This document shows positions 23,068 to 29,843 of a stretch of DNA of 29,843 nt, one piece after another. This DNA is from Halobacteriales archaeon QS_5_70_15 (lineage in GTDB: Archaea; Halobacteriota; Halobacteria; Halobacteriales; Haloarculaceae). A model generated the notes under the pieces. The model ran no database searches. It was not told the DNA's origin and saw only the letters and a list, made by a program, of their open reading frames with translations. The position numbers were made by a program, and so were the translations under genes. The stretch covers positions 1 to 29,843 of the forward strand of contig PXRQ01000036.1 of NCBI GenBank assembly GCA_003022005.1, written 5' to 3'. Positions within the stretch are counted from its first letter, which is position 1; every line of letters begins with the position of its first letter.

Positions 23068-24070
23068 CTACAGGTCGACTCGCGTGCCGGTCTCGGCCGA
23101 CTCGTAGACCGCGTCCATGACCCGCATGTCGGCGAGCCCCTCCTCGCCGTCGGGCTCCGGGGCGGTCCCCGCGAGGACACAGTGTGCGAAGTAGTCGAAC
23201 TCCTCCCGGACCTCGCCGCCCCCGACGCCGTCGAGCGTCGTCCGTGCCCCCCGGTCCACGACGAGCCGGCGCCCCCGTCGCGGGACGAACGCGTCCTCGA
23301 GCGCGAGCCTCCCATCGGTCCCGAGCACGGCTAGGCTCGAGTCGGCGTGCCCGGAGAAGCTCGCGGAGAACGACCCGACCACGTCCCCCGGGAACCGGAC
23401 CTGGAACGCGACCCGCTCGTCGACACCCTCGAACGGGCCCGAACTGGTGGTCGTGGCCTCGACGGCGACCGGCTCGGCGCCGAGCAGGAACCGCGAGGTG
23501 TTGAGCGGGTAGACGCCGATGTCGTAGAGTGCGCCGCCGCCGGCGAGGTGGGGATCGAGTCGCCACTGGTCGGGGCCTCGCGCCCCGCCGAGTGCAGGGA
23601 CGGTGAAGTCGCCGTGGAGTTTGACGACGTCCCCGATCTCCGGGAGGAACTCGCGGAGCTGCCGGACGAGCGGGTCGGTCTGCATCCGGTAGGCGGTCAT
23701 CAGCGTCACGCCCGCGCTCCGGCAGGCCGCGACCAGCCGCCCCCTGTTCGGCCGCGGGCTCGGCGTTCGGCAGGTGGAAGCGGTTCGGCGTGACGACGTA
23801 GACCGCGTCGTAGGCGTCCGCGGCCTCGCCCGAACGGAACGCCTCGTAGTCGATTACTTCCTCTGCCCCGTACTCCGTCGCGAGATCGGCCCGCCCGTCG
23901 GGCGAGCCCGTGACGAGCGTCGTGAGCGTGCAGTAGTCCGACCCCTCGATGGCCGGCAGAGCGAGGTCCCGGGCGAAACCGCCGACGCCGACGACCGCCA
24001 TCCGGACGGTTCCGTCGGGGTCGGTGTCCCAGTCGCGGTCGACCGTTCCGGCGGAGAGCGCCTCGAGCAT
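23068..24070 (-). pseudogene. Gfo/Idh/MocA-family oxidoreductase, internal deletion and frameshift
   Basis: The N-terminal part (ATG 24070, MLEALSAGTVDRDW) encodes the NAD(P)-binding fold with VRMAVVGVGGFARDLALPAI and reads to VVTPNRFHLPNAEPAAEQG. The C-terminal part is in another frame: RLVAACRSAGVTLMTAYRMQ, then the dimerisation/catalytic domain (GGGALYDIGVYPLNTSRFLLG) to the stop at 23068. At the junction (about 23738-23746) roughly 17-18 residues that family members have between these motifs are missing, including the conserved EKP motif whose Lys is catalytic, and the frame changes. The protein cannot be active as read. A real deletion or an assembly error are both possible. In intact form it would be an NAD(P)-dependent sugar or polyol dehydrogenase. 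Confidence 0.85.
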
Positions 24071-24127
24071 ACTCCACGGGTCGCGGCCGGCGAACAAAAA
24101 GTGGGTGCCGGGGACGAACGCCGTCGG

Positions 24128-24167
24128 TCGGGTATCGCCGGTACATCGTTACGCACGACCGTCTCAG
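24128..24167 (-). repeat. Stop-anchored palindrome, copy 5 (single arm)
   Basis: The minus strand reads CTGAGACGGTCGTGCGTAAC, then GATGTACCGGCGATACCCGA. Its TGA (24166-24164) ends an open frame that looks like a gene remnant. No distal arm is found. One position differs from the consensus (GAGACGG rather than GATACGG). Confidence 0.88.
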
Positions 24168-24356
24168 TCGGCGGCCGCTGCCCGCTCGATCCCGCCGCGG
24201 ACGGCGCTCCCGTCGTACGCGGGAGCCGGGCGGCGCCCGGCGAGCCCGGGGATCGCCACGCGGACTGTCCCGAGATCGTAGCGCTGGGGGAACTCGCGGA
24301 ACGTGGTCGGGGTCCGACCCGGTGACGGTCCCGCGCAGCAGCCGGCGGACGGGCAT
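24164..24356 (-). pseudogene. Remnant of an unidentified gene
   Basis: The last part of this minus-strand frame (TTFREFPQRYDLGTVRVAIP, ending ERAAAAD) has protein-like composition and ends at a TGA inside palindrome arm copy 5, as real genes do here. Upstream, the protein-like reading continues better in another frame (ATG 24356, MPVRRLLRGTVTGSDPDHV), implying a frameshift near 24300. I do not recognise the family. The remainder up to 24534 holds no other gene apart from the promoter-like GGATTTAAACG at about 24522. The call rests mainly on the stop-repeat association and is weak. Confidence 0.4.
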
Positions 24357-24534
24357 CGACCCCCTTGGTGTCCCGCGGCTGCGACCGTCCGGGGTGGGTC
24401 GTCCACCGACCGACGGTTCGGGCCGGGGCGGCAGTCGGCCGACCGTTCGGGAGAGGACTCGGCCGGTGGCGACCGCGGCTCGGATGCCGAGCGACCGCCA
24501 ACTCTTTTCGGCCAAGAACTGGATTTAAACGTAT

Positions 24535-24780
24535 ATGGGATCGACGGCGGGGTACCTGTGGGGGGCCGTGGGGATCGGCCTCGTGTTCGGGGGGACGCTC
24601 CAGGCGTTCGCCAGCATGGGTGACCTGACGGGCGTCCTCTCGTGGGCGATGGTCGTCCTGTTCGGGGTCTTCGTCGCCGTCGCGGGGGTGAAGCGGGCGA
24701 TGGCCGACCCGGACGACGGCCCGGAGTCGAACCCGGAGAAGGCGCTCGGGAAGACCGACTCGCGGTTCGGTCGGCGCTGA
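24535..24780 (+). CDS. Small two-TM membrane protein
   Basis: The 81-residue protein has two hydrophobic helices (about residues 7-28, YLWGAVGIGLVFGGTLQAF, and about 33-53, VLSWAMVVLFGVFVAVAGV), then a polar basic/acidic tail (KRAMADPDDGPES through FGRR). The function is unknown. ATG 24535 is the first in frame, but the strong TATA-like GGATTTAAACG lies only about 10 bases before it. Either another promoter is used or the true start is further in; GTG codons in the first helix are candidates. An acyl-CoA dehydrogenase gene with its own promoter follows. Confidence 0.65.
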   Translation: MGSTAGYLWGAVGIGLVFGGTLQAFASMGDLTGVLSWAMVVLFGVFVAVAGVKRAMADPDDGPESNPEKALGKTDSRFGRR

Positions 24781-24834
24781 CCGGCGGGCCGGAGCCCCCG
24801 GAGGATTTATCGCTCTCTGAGCGAACGGCCCGAC

Positions 24835-25977
24835 ATGGACTTCGGCCTGCCCAGCGAGCACCGGATGATCCGGGACACGGTCCGGGAGTTCGCCGAGGCG
24901 GAGATCGAGCCGATCGCCCAGGAGATCGAGGACGAGCACCGGTTCCCGGCCGAGCTGTTCGAGGAACTGGGCGAGCTCGACCTGATGGGGGTACCCGTCG
25001 CCGAGGAGTACGGCGGCGCGGGCGGCGACCAGCTGATGTACGCCATAGTCACCGAGGAGCTGGGCCGGGTCTCGGGCTCGATCGGCCTCTCGTATGCGGC
25101 ACACACCTCGCTCGGGGCCAAGCCCATCGAGGCGTTCGGCACCGAGGCACAGAAGGAGGAGTGGCTGGTCCCGCTGGCGCGCGGCGAGGGCATCGGCGCG
25201 TGGGCGCTCACCGAACCCGGAAGCGGTTCGGACGCCTCGAGCATGGACACGGTGGCGGAAGAGGAGGGCGACGAGTGGGTGATCAACGGGACGAAGCAGT
25301 TCATCACGAACGCCGACGTGGCGGACTCGGTGCTCGTGAAAGCGGTCACCGAGCCCGGGGCGGGCTACGACGGCATCTCGACGTTCATCGTCGACCCGGA
25401 GCACGACGACGGGTTCGAGGTCTCGACGGTCTGGGACAAGATGGGGCTGAACGCCTCGCCGACCTGCGAGCTCCGGTTCGACGACCTCCGGATCCCGGAC
25501 GACCGCCTCCTCGGCGAGGAGGGCGAGGGCTGGGAGCAGACGATGAAGACGCTCGAAGGGGGGCGCATCTCCATCGCCGCGCTCTCGACCGGGCTCGCAC
25601 AGGGCGCCTACGAGGCCGCCAGGTCCTACGCCGGCGACCGCGAGCAGTTCGGCAAGCCCATCTCGAAGTTCGACGCGATCCGGGACAGGATCGTCTCGAT
25701 GGACCGGAAGATCGAGCGGGCCCGGCTGCTCACCCACAAGGCCGCCTGGGCGTACGACGAGGGGATGGACACCACCCGAATCTCCTCGCTCGCCAAACTC
25801 GACGCCAGCGAGGTATCGCGCGAGGTCGCCGAGGACGCCGTGCAGGTCCTGGGCGGGTACGGCTACACCGAGGACTTCAGCCCGCAGCGGTTCTATCGGG
25901 ACGCCAAGCTCATGGAGATCGGCGAGGGCACCAGCGAGATCCAGCACGTCGTGCTCGGCCGGGAACTCGGGCTGTAG
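24835..25977 (+). CDS. Acyl-CoA dehydrogenase
   Basis: The 380-residue flavoprotein follows the full acyl-CoA dehydrogenase plan: N-terminal helical domain (about residues 1-120), middle beta domain (about 121-235, with WALTEPGSGSDASSM contacting FAD and FITNADVADSVLV), and C-terminal helical domain. The signature GGYGYTEDFSPQRFYRDAKL and catalytic Glu364 in GEGTSEIQ are intact. It would oxidise an acyl-CoA to the 2-enoyl-CoA, passing electrons to ETF; chain-length preference is not clear. ATG 24835 lies 28 bases after GATTTATC. No other fatty-acid oxidation genes are adjacent. Length and motifs indicate an intact gene in a neighbourhood of damaged ones. Confidence 0.95.
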   Translation: MDFGLPSEHRMIRDTVREFAEAEIEPIAQEIEDEHRFPAELFEELGELDLMGVPVAEEYGGAGGDQLMYAIVTEELGRVSGSIGLSYAAHTSLGAKPIEAFGTEAQKEEWLVPLARGEGIGAWALTEPGSGSDASSMDTVAEEEGDEWVINGTKQFITNADVADSVLVKAVTEPGAGYDGISTFIVDPEHDDGFEVSTVWDKMGLNASPTCELRFDDLRIPDDRLLGEEGEGWEQTMKTLEGGRISIAALSTGLAQGAYEAARSYAGDREQFGKPISKFDAIRDRIVSMDRKIERARLLTHKAAWAYDEGMDTTRISSLAKLDASEVSREVAEDAVQVLGGYGYTEDFSPQRFYRDAKLMEIGEGTSEIQHVVLGRELGL

Positions 25978-26066
25978 CCTCCCGGCGGGACCCGGAACCG
26001 TGACCCTCGGGCGGGAGCCCGGGGGCAAGCGACACGCTCTTTTTCCGGGACGTCCCGGCCACCGAC

Positions 26067-26330
26067 ATGTCCCCGACCCGCTCCTCCCGCTCCAGTTCGG
26101 CCCCGGCTTCGGCGGCCCCCCGCTGTTCTTCCGGCTGTTCGGCCTGCTGTTCGCCGCAGTGGGTGCGCTGAACCTCCTCCGGCCCCGCGAGATGGCCGCG
26201 TGGCAGTTCCGACGACGACACGGCGAGGTCGAGGGGGCGATCGAGCCGAGCGGCACCCGCGTGCTCGTGATGCGGGTCTTCGGGGGCTCCTTCGTCCTCG
26301 TCGGCCTCGGGATCTTCCTCGGCCCGTTCC
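26067..26330 (+). pseudogene. Two-TM small membrane protein, frame problem and no proper stop
   Basis: One reading frame encodes a recognisable two-helix protein: LFFRLFGLLFAAVGALNLL, a loop with RPREMAAWQFRRRHGEVEG, then VLVMRVFGGSFVLVGLGIFL. The helices are in the frame entered at about 26080, but the ATG at the proper distance from the TATA-like TCTTTTT (about 26038) is at 26067 in a different frame (MSPT), implying one missing base between them. After the second helix the frame stays open to 26707, antisense to the next gene, so the natural stop seems lost. The end given is the last protein-like residue. The function is unknown. Confidence 0.5.
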
Positions 26331-26402
26331 CCCGACGCGTCCCCCGATCCCGGATCGACCGGTGGATCCTGCCGGGCGGTAACCATCCGGGAGGGACGCC
26401 GT

Positions 26403-26586
26403 CTCGCCGCCCGACGACGAGCGCGAGTCCGACGAAGGCAGTCGTGAGCGCGCCGACCCGGGCGGCGCTCGCCGCCCGCTCCGGACGACGCCCCTCGACG
26501 TGCCCGAGCACCCGTTCCGGGAACGCGAGCGTGAGGACCGCCAGCGCGAGAACGACGAGGCCGGCGACGACGCGAGCCGGATCCAT
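26403..26586 (-). pseudogene. Two-TM small membrane protein lacking its stop
   Basis: The minus-strand frame from ATG 26586 reads MDPARVVAGLVVLALAVLTL, a charged loop (PERVLGHVEGRRPERAASA), then VGALTTAFVGLALVVGRR. The two helices and loop are the same design as the convergent frame on the plus strand. After VVGRRD the frame never meets a stop for over 2.5 kb, so the natural end is missing. The two genes face each other over about 70 bases (26330-26403) with no in-frame stop for either. No promoter is evident. The function is unknown and the end given is approximate. Confidence 0.5.
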
Positions 26587-26767
26587 GCCCCGGATCGGCC
26601 CCCGTCGGCGTCAACCCTCGGCGGTTCCGCGCGCCCCGCGTCACCCCGCTCGCCGTCGGTCGGAACGCTCCCGCCCCCACGGTGCTCCGGCCCGAGACGG
26701 GCGGTGAACGCCCGGCCGAACGGCCGGGTTCGGGGGTGTTGCGCACGCAGGGCGGCGCGTGCGCGGC

Positions 26768-27298
26768 GGCTGGCCGGCTCCCACCCGTCGGCGTGTGCCG
26801 CGAACCGGTGGAGGTCGACCCGGTCGCCGCCGACGAACGCCTCGCGCTCGAGGACGGCCTCCTCGTGCCAGCCGGCCTTCTCGAGGACCCGCATCGACGC
26901 GGGGTCGTGCTCGTAGACGGTGGCGGCGAGGTTCTCCAGGCGGCGCTCCCCGAACGCGTAGCGGGTGAGCGGCGCCACCGCCTCCGTCGCGAAGCCGTTG
27001 CCCCAGTGGTCCGGGTGGATCGCGTACCCGATCTCCGCGGTCCCCAGTTACAATTCGGATCGCCGAACCCCGTGCTCCCGACCGGATCGCCGTCCGCCAC
27101 GACGAGGAGGTCGACGCCGTCGCGTTCGTCGAGCCCCTCCCACCACTCGCGCTCCTGGAGCCGGTTCTTGGGGTCGCGGGTCCGGCGGGTCCCCCAGACC
27201 TCCGGATCGTTGATCTGTTCGGCCAGGAACGGCAGGTCCGCCTCCTCGATGGGGTGGAGGCCGATCCGGTCACCACGGAAGAGTACTGGGCCGGGCAT
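26768..27298 (-). pseudogene. GNAT N-acetyltransferase with one-base frameshift
   Basis: ATG 27298 starts MPGPVLFRGDRIGLHPIEEA and reads through the first half of a RimJ-like GNAT fold to DPNCNWG. The rest (TAEIGYAIHPDHWGNGFATE, including the acetyl-CoA-binding turn, then ASMRVLEKAGWHEEAVLERE) is in the next frame. Adding one G to the GGGG run (complement of 27042-27045) restores TGG-GGG-ACC-GCG and a continuous domain. This is a homopolymer contraction, thus either a sequencing error or a recent mutation. The C-terminus also lacks a nearby stop; the end given is where similarity fades. Intact members acetylate protein N-termini or small molecules. Confidence 0.82.
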
Positions 27299-27396
27299 GG
27301 GCGCCCGGCCGTTCCCGGGCGGTTTGAACCTGTTCTGACCGTGCTTACCGATGGCATGACTTCCAGAAGGGGTTTATCCACCGAGCGAGCAGTCGC

Positions 27397-27434
27397 GAAA
27401 CGGGCCAGCCCGGGTAGGGGTCGGCCCGTTTTCT
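27397..27434 (+). promoter_or_regulatory. Hairpin with T-run upstream of nth
   Basis: AAACGGGCC (27398-27406) pairs with GGCCCGTTT (27423-27431) around a 16-base loop, followed by TTC. A TATA-like GGTTTATCC at about 27371-27379 would start a transcript at about 27397-27400, so the hairpin would form the very 5' end of a roughly 75-base leader for nth. Alternatively it is a short RNA with a terminator-like stem. Confidence 0.45.
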
Positions 27435-27471
27435 TCGACACGGTGAAGGGAGGACGGGACGGCGGTCCAGT

Positions 27472-28155
27472 ATGGGCTCGCCGCTCGACTCCCGCGAGGC
27501 ACAGGCCGACGAGGTGATCGACCGACTCTACGACCGTTACCCCGAGCCTGAGATCTCGCTCGACTTCTCGAACCGGCTCGAACTGCTCGTCGCCGTGGTC
27601 CTCTCGGCGCAGTGTACGGACCAGCGCGTCAACGGGACCACCCCCGAACTGTTCGAGAAGTACCCGGCTGCGGCGGACTACGCGGCGGCCGACGAGGAAG
27701 AGCTGGCCGAGGACATCTACGGCATCACCTTCCACAACAGCAAGGCGGGCTACCTGAAGGGGATCGGCGAGATACTCCTCGAGGAGCACGACGGCGAGGT
27801 TCCCGACACGATGTCGGCGCTGATCGACCTCCCGGGCGTCGGTCGGAAGACCGCGAACGTCGTCCTCCAGCACGGCCACGAGGCCGTCGAAGGGATCGTC
27901 GTGGACACGCACGTCCAGCGCATCTCCCGGCGGCTCGGCCTGACCGAGGAGGAGCGCCCCGAGCGGATCGAGGAGGATCTCGTGTCGATCGTCCCGGCGT
28001 CCGAGTGGAAGGAGGTCACGCATCTGCTCATCAGCCACGGCCGGGAGACCTGTACGGCGCGGAACCCCGAGTGCGGCGACTGCGTGCTGGAGGAGATCTG
28101 TCCGTCCTCGAAGCTCGATCGCGACACCGACCTCGCGAGCGGCGAGCCCTGGTGA
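27472..28155 (+). CDS. nth: Endonuclease III
   Basis: The 227-residue DNA glycosylase/AP lyase of base-excision repair removes oxidised pyrimidines. The helix-hairpin-helix is LPGVGRKTANVVL (residues 120-132) with catalytic Lys126; the catalytic Asp is Asp145 in VVDTHVQR. The C-terminal [4Fe-4S] cluster loop is complete: Cys194-x6-Cys201-x2-Cys204-x5-Cys210. LSAQCTDQRVN is the usual N-terminal signature. No TATA box is seen at the leaderless distance, so the gene probably has a leader starting near 27397. Its need for an Fe-S cluster is met by systems such as the Suf proteins encoded 25 kb away, with no implied linkage. Confidence 0.97.
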   Translation: MGSPLDSREAQADEVIDRLYDRYPEPEISLDFSNRLELLVAVVLSAQCTDQRVNGTTPELFEKYPAAADYAAADEEELAEDIYGITFHNSKAGYLKGIGEILLEEHDGEVPDTMSALIDLPGVGRKTANVVLQHGHEAVEGIVVDTHVQRISRRLGLTEEERPERIEEDLVSIVPASEWKEVTHLLISHGRETCTARNPECGDCVLEEICPSSKLDRDTDLASGEPW

Positions 28156-28289
28156 GCGTCACGGGCGGACGGTTTCGGGTATGCGAGTGCCGGACGGGCT
28201 GGGAGCGAACGCGGGGCTTTCGAAACACTCCCCGTCAGCGCGACGGCTTGCTCTCGTCAGTCGGAGCACTACCGGATACGAGAGAGCCA

Positions 28290-28377
28290 CTCATACGGTC
28301 GTGCGTAACGATGTACCGGCGATCAACCCGGACGGGGTCGGCGATCATCGGTAAAAGACTACGTACGACCGTATCAG
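28290..28377 (-). repeat. Stop-anchored palindrome, copy 6 (full)
   Basis: The minus strand reads CTGATACGGTCGTACGTAG, with TGA (28376-28374) being the stop of the four-helix membrane protein. The distal arm on the plus strand is CTCATACGGTCGTGCGTAAC followed by GATGTACCGGCGATCAAC. A minus-strand TCTTTTACC T-run follows the gene-side arm. It is 88 bp long and one of the best-preserved copies. Confidence 0.93.
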
Positions 28378-28889
28378 AGCACGTAGATGAGCACGAACCG
28401 CGAGAGGCCGGTGAGCCACGCGAGGATCCAGAACAGCGTGTAGCCGAAGACGCCGATGCGGAGCCGCCGCCGCCAGAACGTCATGCTCTCGTCGCCGATC
28501 TCGTCCAGCAGGACGTCCTCGTCGTAGTCGTGGTAGAGGTCGTGCGTCCACTTCGCCCGGAAGATCCGGACGATCCCCGTGAACCCGAACAGGAGCATGG
28601 CGTACGCCTGCACTCCCAGGAAGGCGTGGACGATGGCGTACCCGCCCAGCTGACCCGGGTAGCCACCCAGCCCGAACAGCCGCGGGACCATCCAGAGGGC
28701 GAGCGGGACCGTCGTGAGCGCGAGCCCGGCGAGGATGAACTTCAGGTGGTGGGTCAGCACGTCCCAGGTGACGGCCTCGGCGTCGATCATGATCCACGCG
28801 CCGTAGAGGAAACACGGGAGCGCGAGCGTCACGGCGAGCGCGACGAGGGAGGCGACGACGGCGTCGGGGAGCCCGAGAGGACCGGCCAT
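28374..28889 (-). CDS. Four-helix membrane protein, possible heme b binder
   Basis: The 171-residue integral membrane protein has four to five hydrophobic helices (about residues 9-33, 48-68, 83-105 and 140-165). His residues sit near helix ends in TWDVLTHHLKFILAG and YAIVHAFLGVQAYAMLLF, an arrangement like cytochrome b561 or DUF420-type heme proteins; heme binding is inferred only. A cytoplasmic-looking loop FRAKWTHDLYHDYDEDVLLD is rich in His/Asp/Tyr. I recall it as a haloarchaeal DUF7321 family, without certainty. ATG 28889 follows CTCAAACG on the minus strand at about 28 bases. The stop lies in palindrome copy 6. Confidence 0.8.
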   Translation of the reverse strand: MAGPLGLPDAVVASLVALAVTLALPCFLYGAWIMIDAEAVTWDVLTHHLKFILAGLALTTVPLALWMVPRLFGLGGYPGQLGGYAIVHAFLGVQAYAMLLFGFTGIVRIFRAKWTHDLYHDYDEDVLLDEIGDESMTFWRRRLRIGVFGYTLFWILAWLTGLSRFVLIYVL

Positions 28890-29041
28890 CGCCCGCGGGT
28901 AGGTCCGGCGGTCGTTTGAGGGTGCCGGAAGCGGGCGCGGCGTCCGGGACGACCCCCCGCGGAGGCGGGAGATTCGACGGGATCGTACCCGGGGACCGTG
29001 CCCACCGACCGGTTCCCGTGGGACGCCTCGACCGGGGCAGG

Positions 29042-29239
29042 TCACCCGAACAGGCCCTTGATTTTCCGTTCGGCCTTGACCCAGACGTACTCGAACAGCG
29101 CGTAGACCACGACAGCGAGTACGAGGAACCCGACCCCTACCGTGAGGTTCCCGTCGAGCAGGTTCGTCACTCCGATAAAGGCGAGCGGGACCGCGACGAT
29201 CAGCGTCCAGATGAGATACAGCCACTTGAGTATCCCCAT
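29042..29239 (-). CDS. Small two-TM membrane protein
   Basis: The 65-residue protein has two hydrophobic helices (about residues 4-26, LKWLYLIWTLIVAVPLAFIG, and about 33-52, VGVGFLVLAVVVYALFEYVW) separated by a short LLDGN turn, and a basic C-terminal helix KAERKIKGLFG. The topology suggests both ends in the cytoplasm. The function is unknown; it resembles conserved haloarchaeal DUF families (DUF7533-like from memory). It is a separate minus-strand unit about 150 bases from the four-helix protein gene. Composition and helix design support a real gene. Confidence 0.8.
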   Translation of the reverse strand: MGILKWLYLIWTLIVAVPLAFIGVTNLLDGNLTVGVGFLVLAVVVYALFEYVWVKAERKIKGLFG

Positions 29240-29333
29240 ACGGGCCGTCCCCGCGGGGCTCAGTTAGCCGTACCGGAACTCGACGCCCGGACTCGCGCGC
29301 GAGGGACGGAGGTGGTCGGCGTCCCTGCGACCC

Positions 29334-29421
29334 CTGATACTGTCTCGCGAGACGGTCCGCCGTCGACCTGCCCGGGTGGCGTCGGTCGTCGCCGGTACCG
29401 GGCCACGCGCGACCGCGGACG
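29334..29421 (+). repeat. Degenerate palindrome copy
   Basis: This 88-base segment begins CTGATACTGTCTCGCGAGAC, has CCCGGGTGG in the centre and ends CGGTACCGGGCCACGCGCGA. The last part matches copy 3 (CGGTAACGGCCCACGCACGA) at most positions, and the total length equals that of full copies. I see no gene ending at its TGA. It is probably an old, decayed copy. Confidence 0.5.
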
Positions 29422-29500
29422 CCGTCGGCGGTCCCGTCGACTCCATTCCCGTCCCCTGCAACCGTCACCCTAACGGGGCACGGGCGCCTATATCGGGCCG

Positions 29501-29843
29501 ATGAACGACTCCTCGGACGAGCGGGCGAGCGCGGGGGACCGACCCGGGACCCCCGAAACCTCGGACGAGCGCGAACCCGCCGACGGCTCCGAACCCGCCT
29601 CGGAGGACGTCACCACCGAGGAACTCCGCCGACAGGTCGAGGAGAAGTACGACTTCGAGAACTTCGGTCCGGCGCAGATGGCCGAGATGAGCGCCGAGGA
29701 ATGGGACGCCGCGTTCGACCCCGACACGTGGATCACCGGCTCCGAACTCCTCGACCGGCTGGAGGCCGACGTGAAACACCGGGTCCTGACCCGCGACGTG
29801 TTCGCCCGCGTCGAGCGCATCGCGGACCCGGACCGGCTCGTCG
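29501..29843 (+). CDS. Uncharacterised acidic protein (3' end outside window)
   Basis: The frame from ATG 29501 is open to the last base, giving 114 residues. The first 35 residues are Ser/Asp/Glu/Pro-rich and look disordered (MNDSSDERASAGDRPGTPE). A structured part then follows, with TTEELRRQVEEKYDFENFG, MAEMSAEEWDAAFDPDTWI and a helix with SELLDRLEADVKHRVLTRDV. No motif identifies a function. A TATA-like CCCTAACGG lies about 28 bases upstream, consistent with leaderless initiation. The acidic composition and third-position GC bias support coding. Confidence 0.75.
   Translation, partial: MNDSSDERASAGDRPGTPETSDEREPADGSEPASEDVTTEELRRQVEEKYDFENFGPAQMAEMSAEEWDAAFDPDTWITGSELLDRLEADVKHRVLTRDVFARVERIADPDRLV

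Noticed and set aside
22913..23107. Small protein starting at ATG 22913 after a good TATA box
   Set aside because: The frame is Arg/Pro-rich and runs antisense through the end of the oxidoreductase gene. A short RNA is possible, a protein unlikely.

Overview
The window is very GC-rich and comes from a haloarchaeon (class Halobacteria). The predicted proteins are strongly acidic (Asp/Glu-rich). Many genes have a TATA-like box about 26-29 bases before the start codon and no Shine-Dalgarno sequence, the pattern expected for leaderless archaeal mRNAs. The gene content is also haloarchaeal: TFE with a DUF2110 neighbour, aTrm56, a tRNA-Gln(UUG) with an anticodon-loop intron, AbrB-PhoU, and an archaeosortase (PGF-CTERM) substrate. 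I cannot name the genus.

Layout. 1-2144: 3' part of sufB and complete sufD (Fe-S assembly). 2145-2513: intergenic, filled mostly by a large three-armed palindrome. 2514-3477: a possible 13-residue leader peptide, a ferritin-like protein and a SirR/DtxR-type regulator, translationally coupled. 3525-3633: intron-containing tRNA-Gln. 3709-5955: two GT4 glycosyltransferases. 6080-9014, minus strand: a Gly/Met-rich protein, a two-TM protein coupled to a PGF-CTERM surface protein, and a DUF2797 protein. 9015-9554: no gene. 9555-11938: two PLP aminotransferases whose base composition looks less GC-rich than their surroundings. 12217-13532: a BsuPI-like protein and a sugar-nucleotide epimerase, convergent.

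13663-19665 is a dense housekeeping block: trm56, tfe, DUF2110, a DUF5803-like lipoprotein, a CinA/MoaB-like protein, a 38-residue membrane peptide, an ATP-NAD kinase-like protein and AbrB-PhoU. 19666-22761 holds an unknown protein, a LEA2-type surface protein, a two-TM small protein, a small winged-helix protein and an SRPBCC protein. 22762-27298 is eroded: a Gfo/Idh oxidoreductase with an internal deletion, an ORF remnant, two convergent membrane-protein frames that lack stops, and a GNAT gene with a one-base frameshift surround an intact acyl-CoA dehydrogenase. The window closes with nth, a four-helix heme-like membrane protein, a small membrane protein and a gene cut by the window end.

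The most unusual signal is a family of 80-88 bp imperfect palindromes dispersed through the window. One arm (CTGATACGGTCGTGCGT) contains the TGA stop codon of the adjacent reading frame; the other arm reads CTCATACGGTCGTGCGT. I count four full copies, two single arms and two degenerate copies. All six clear gene-side arms supply a stop codon. This looks like a mobile or maintained 3'-end element, possibly a terminator, and I know of no description of it.
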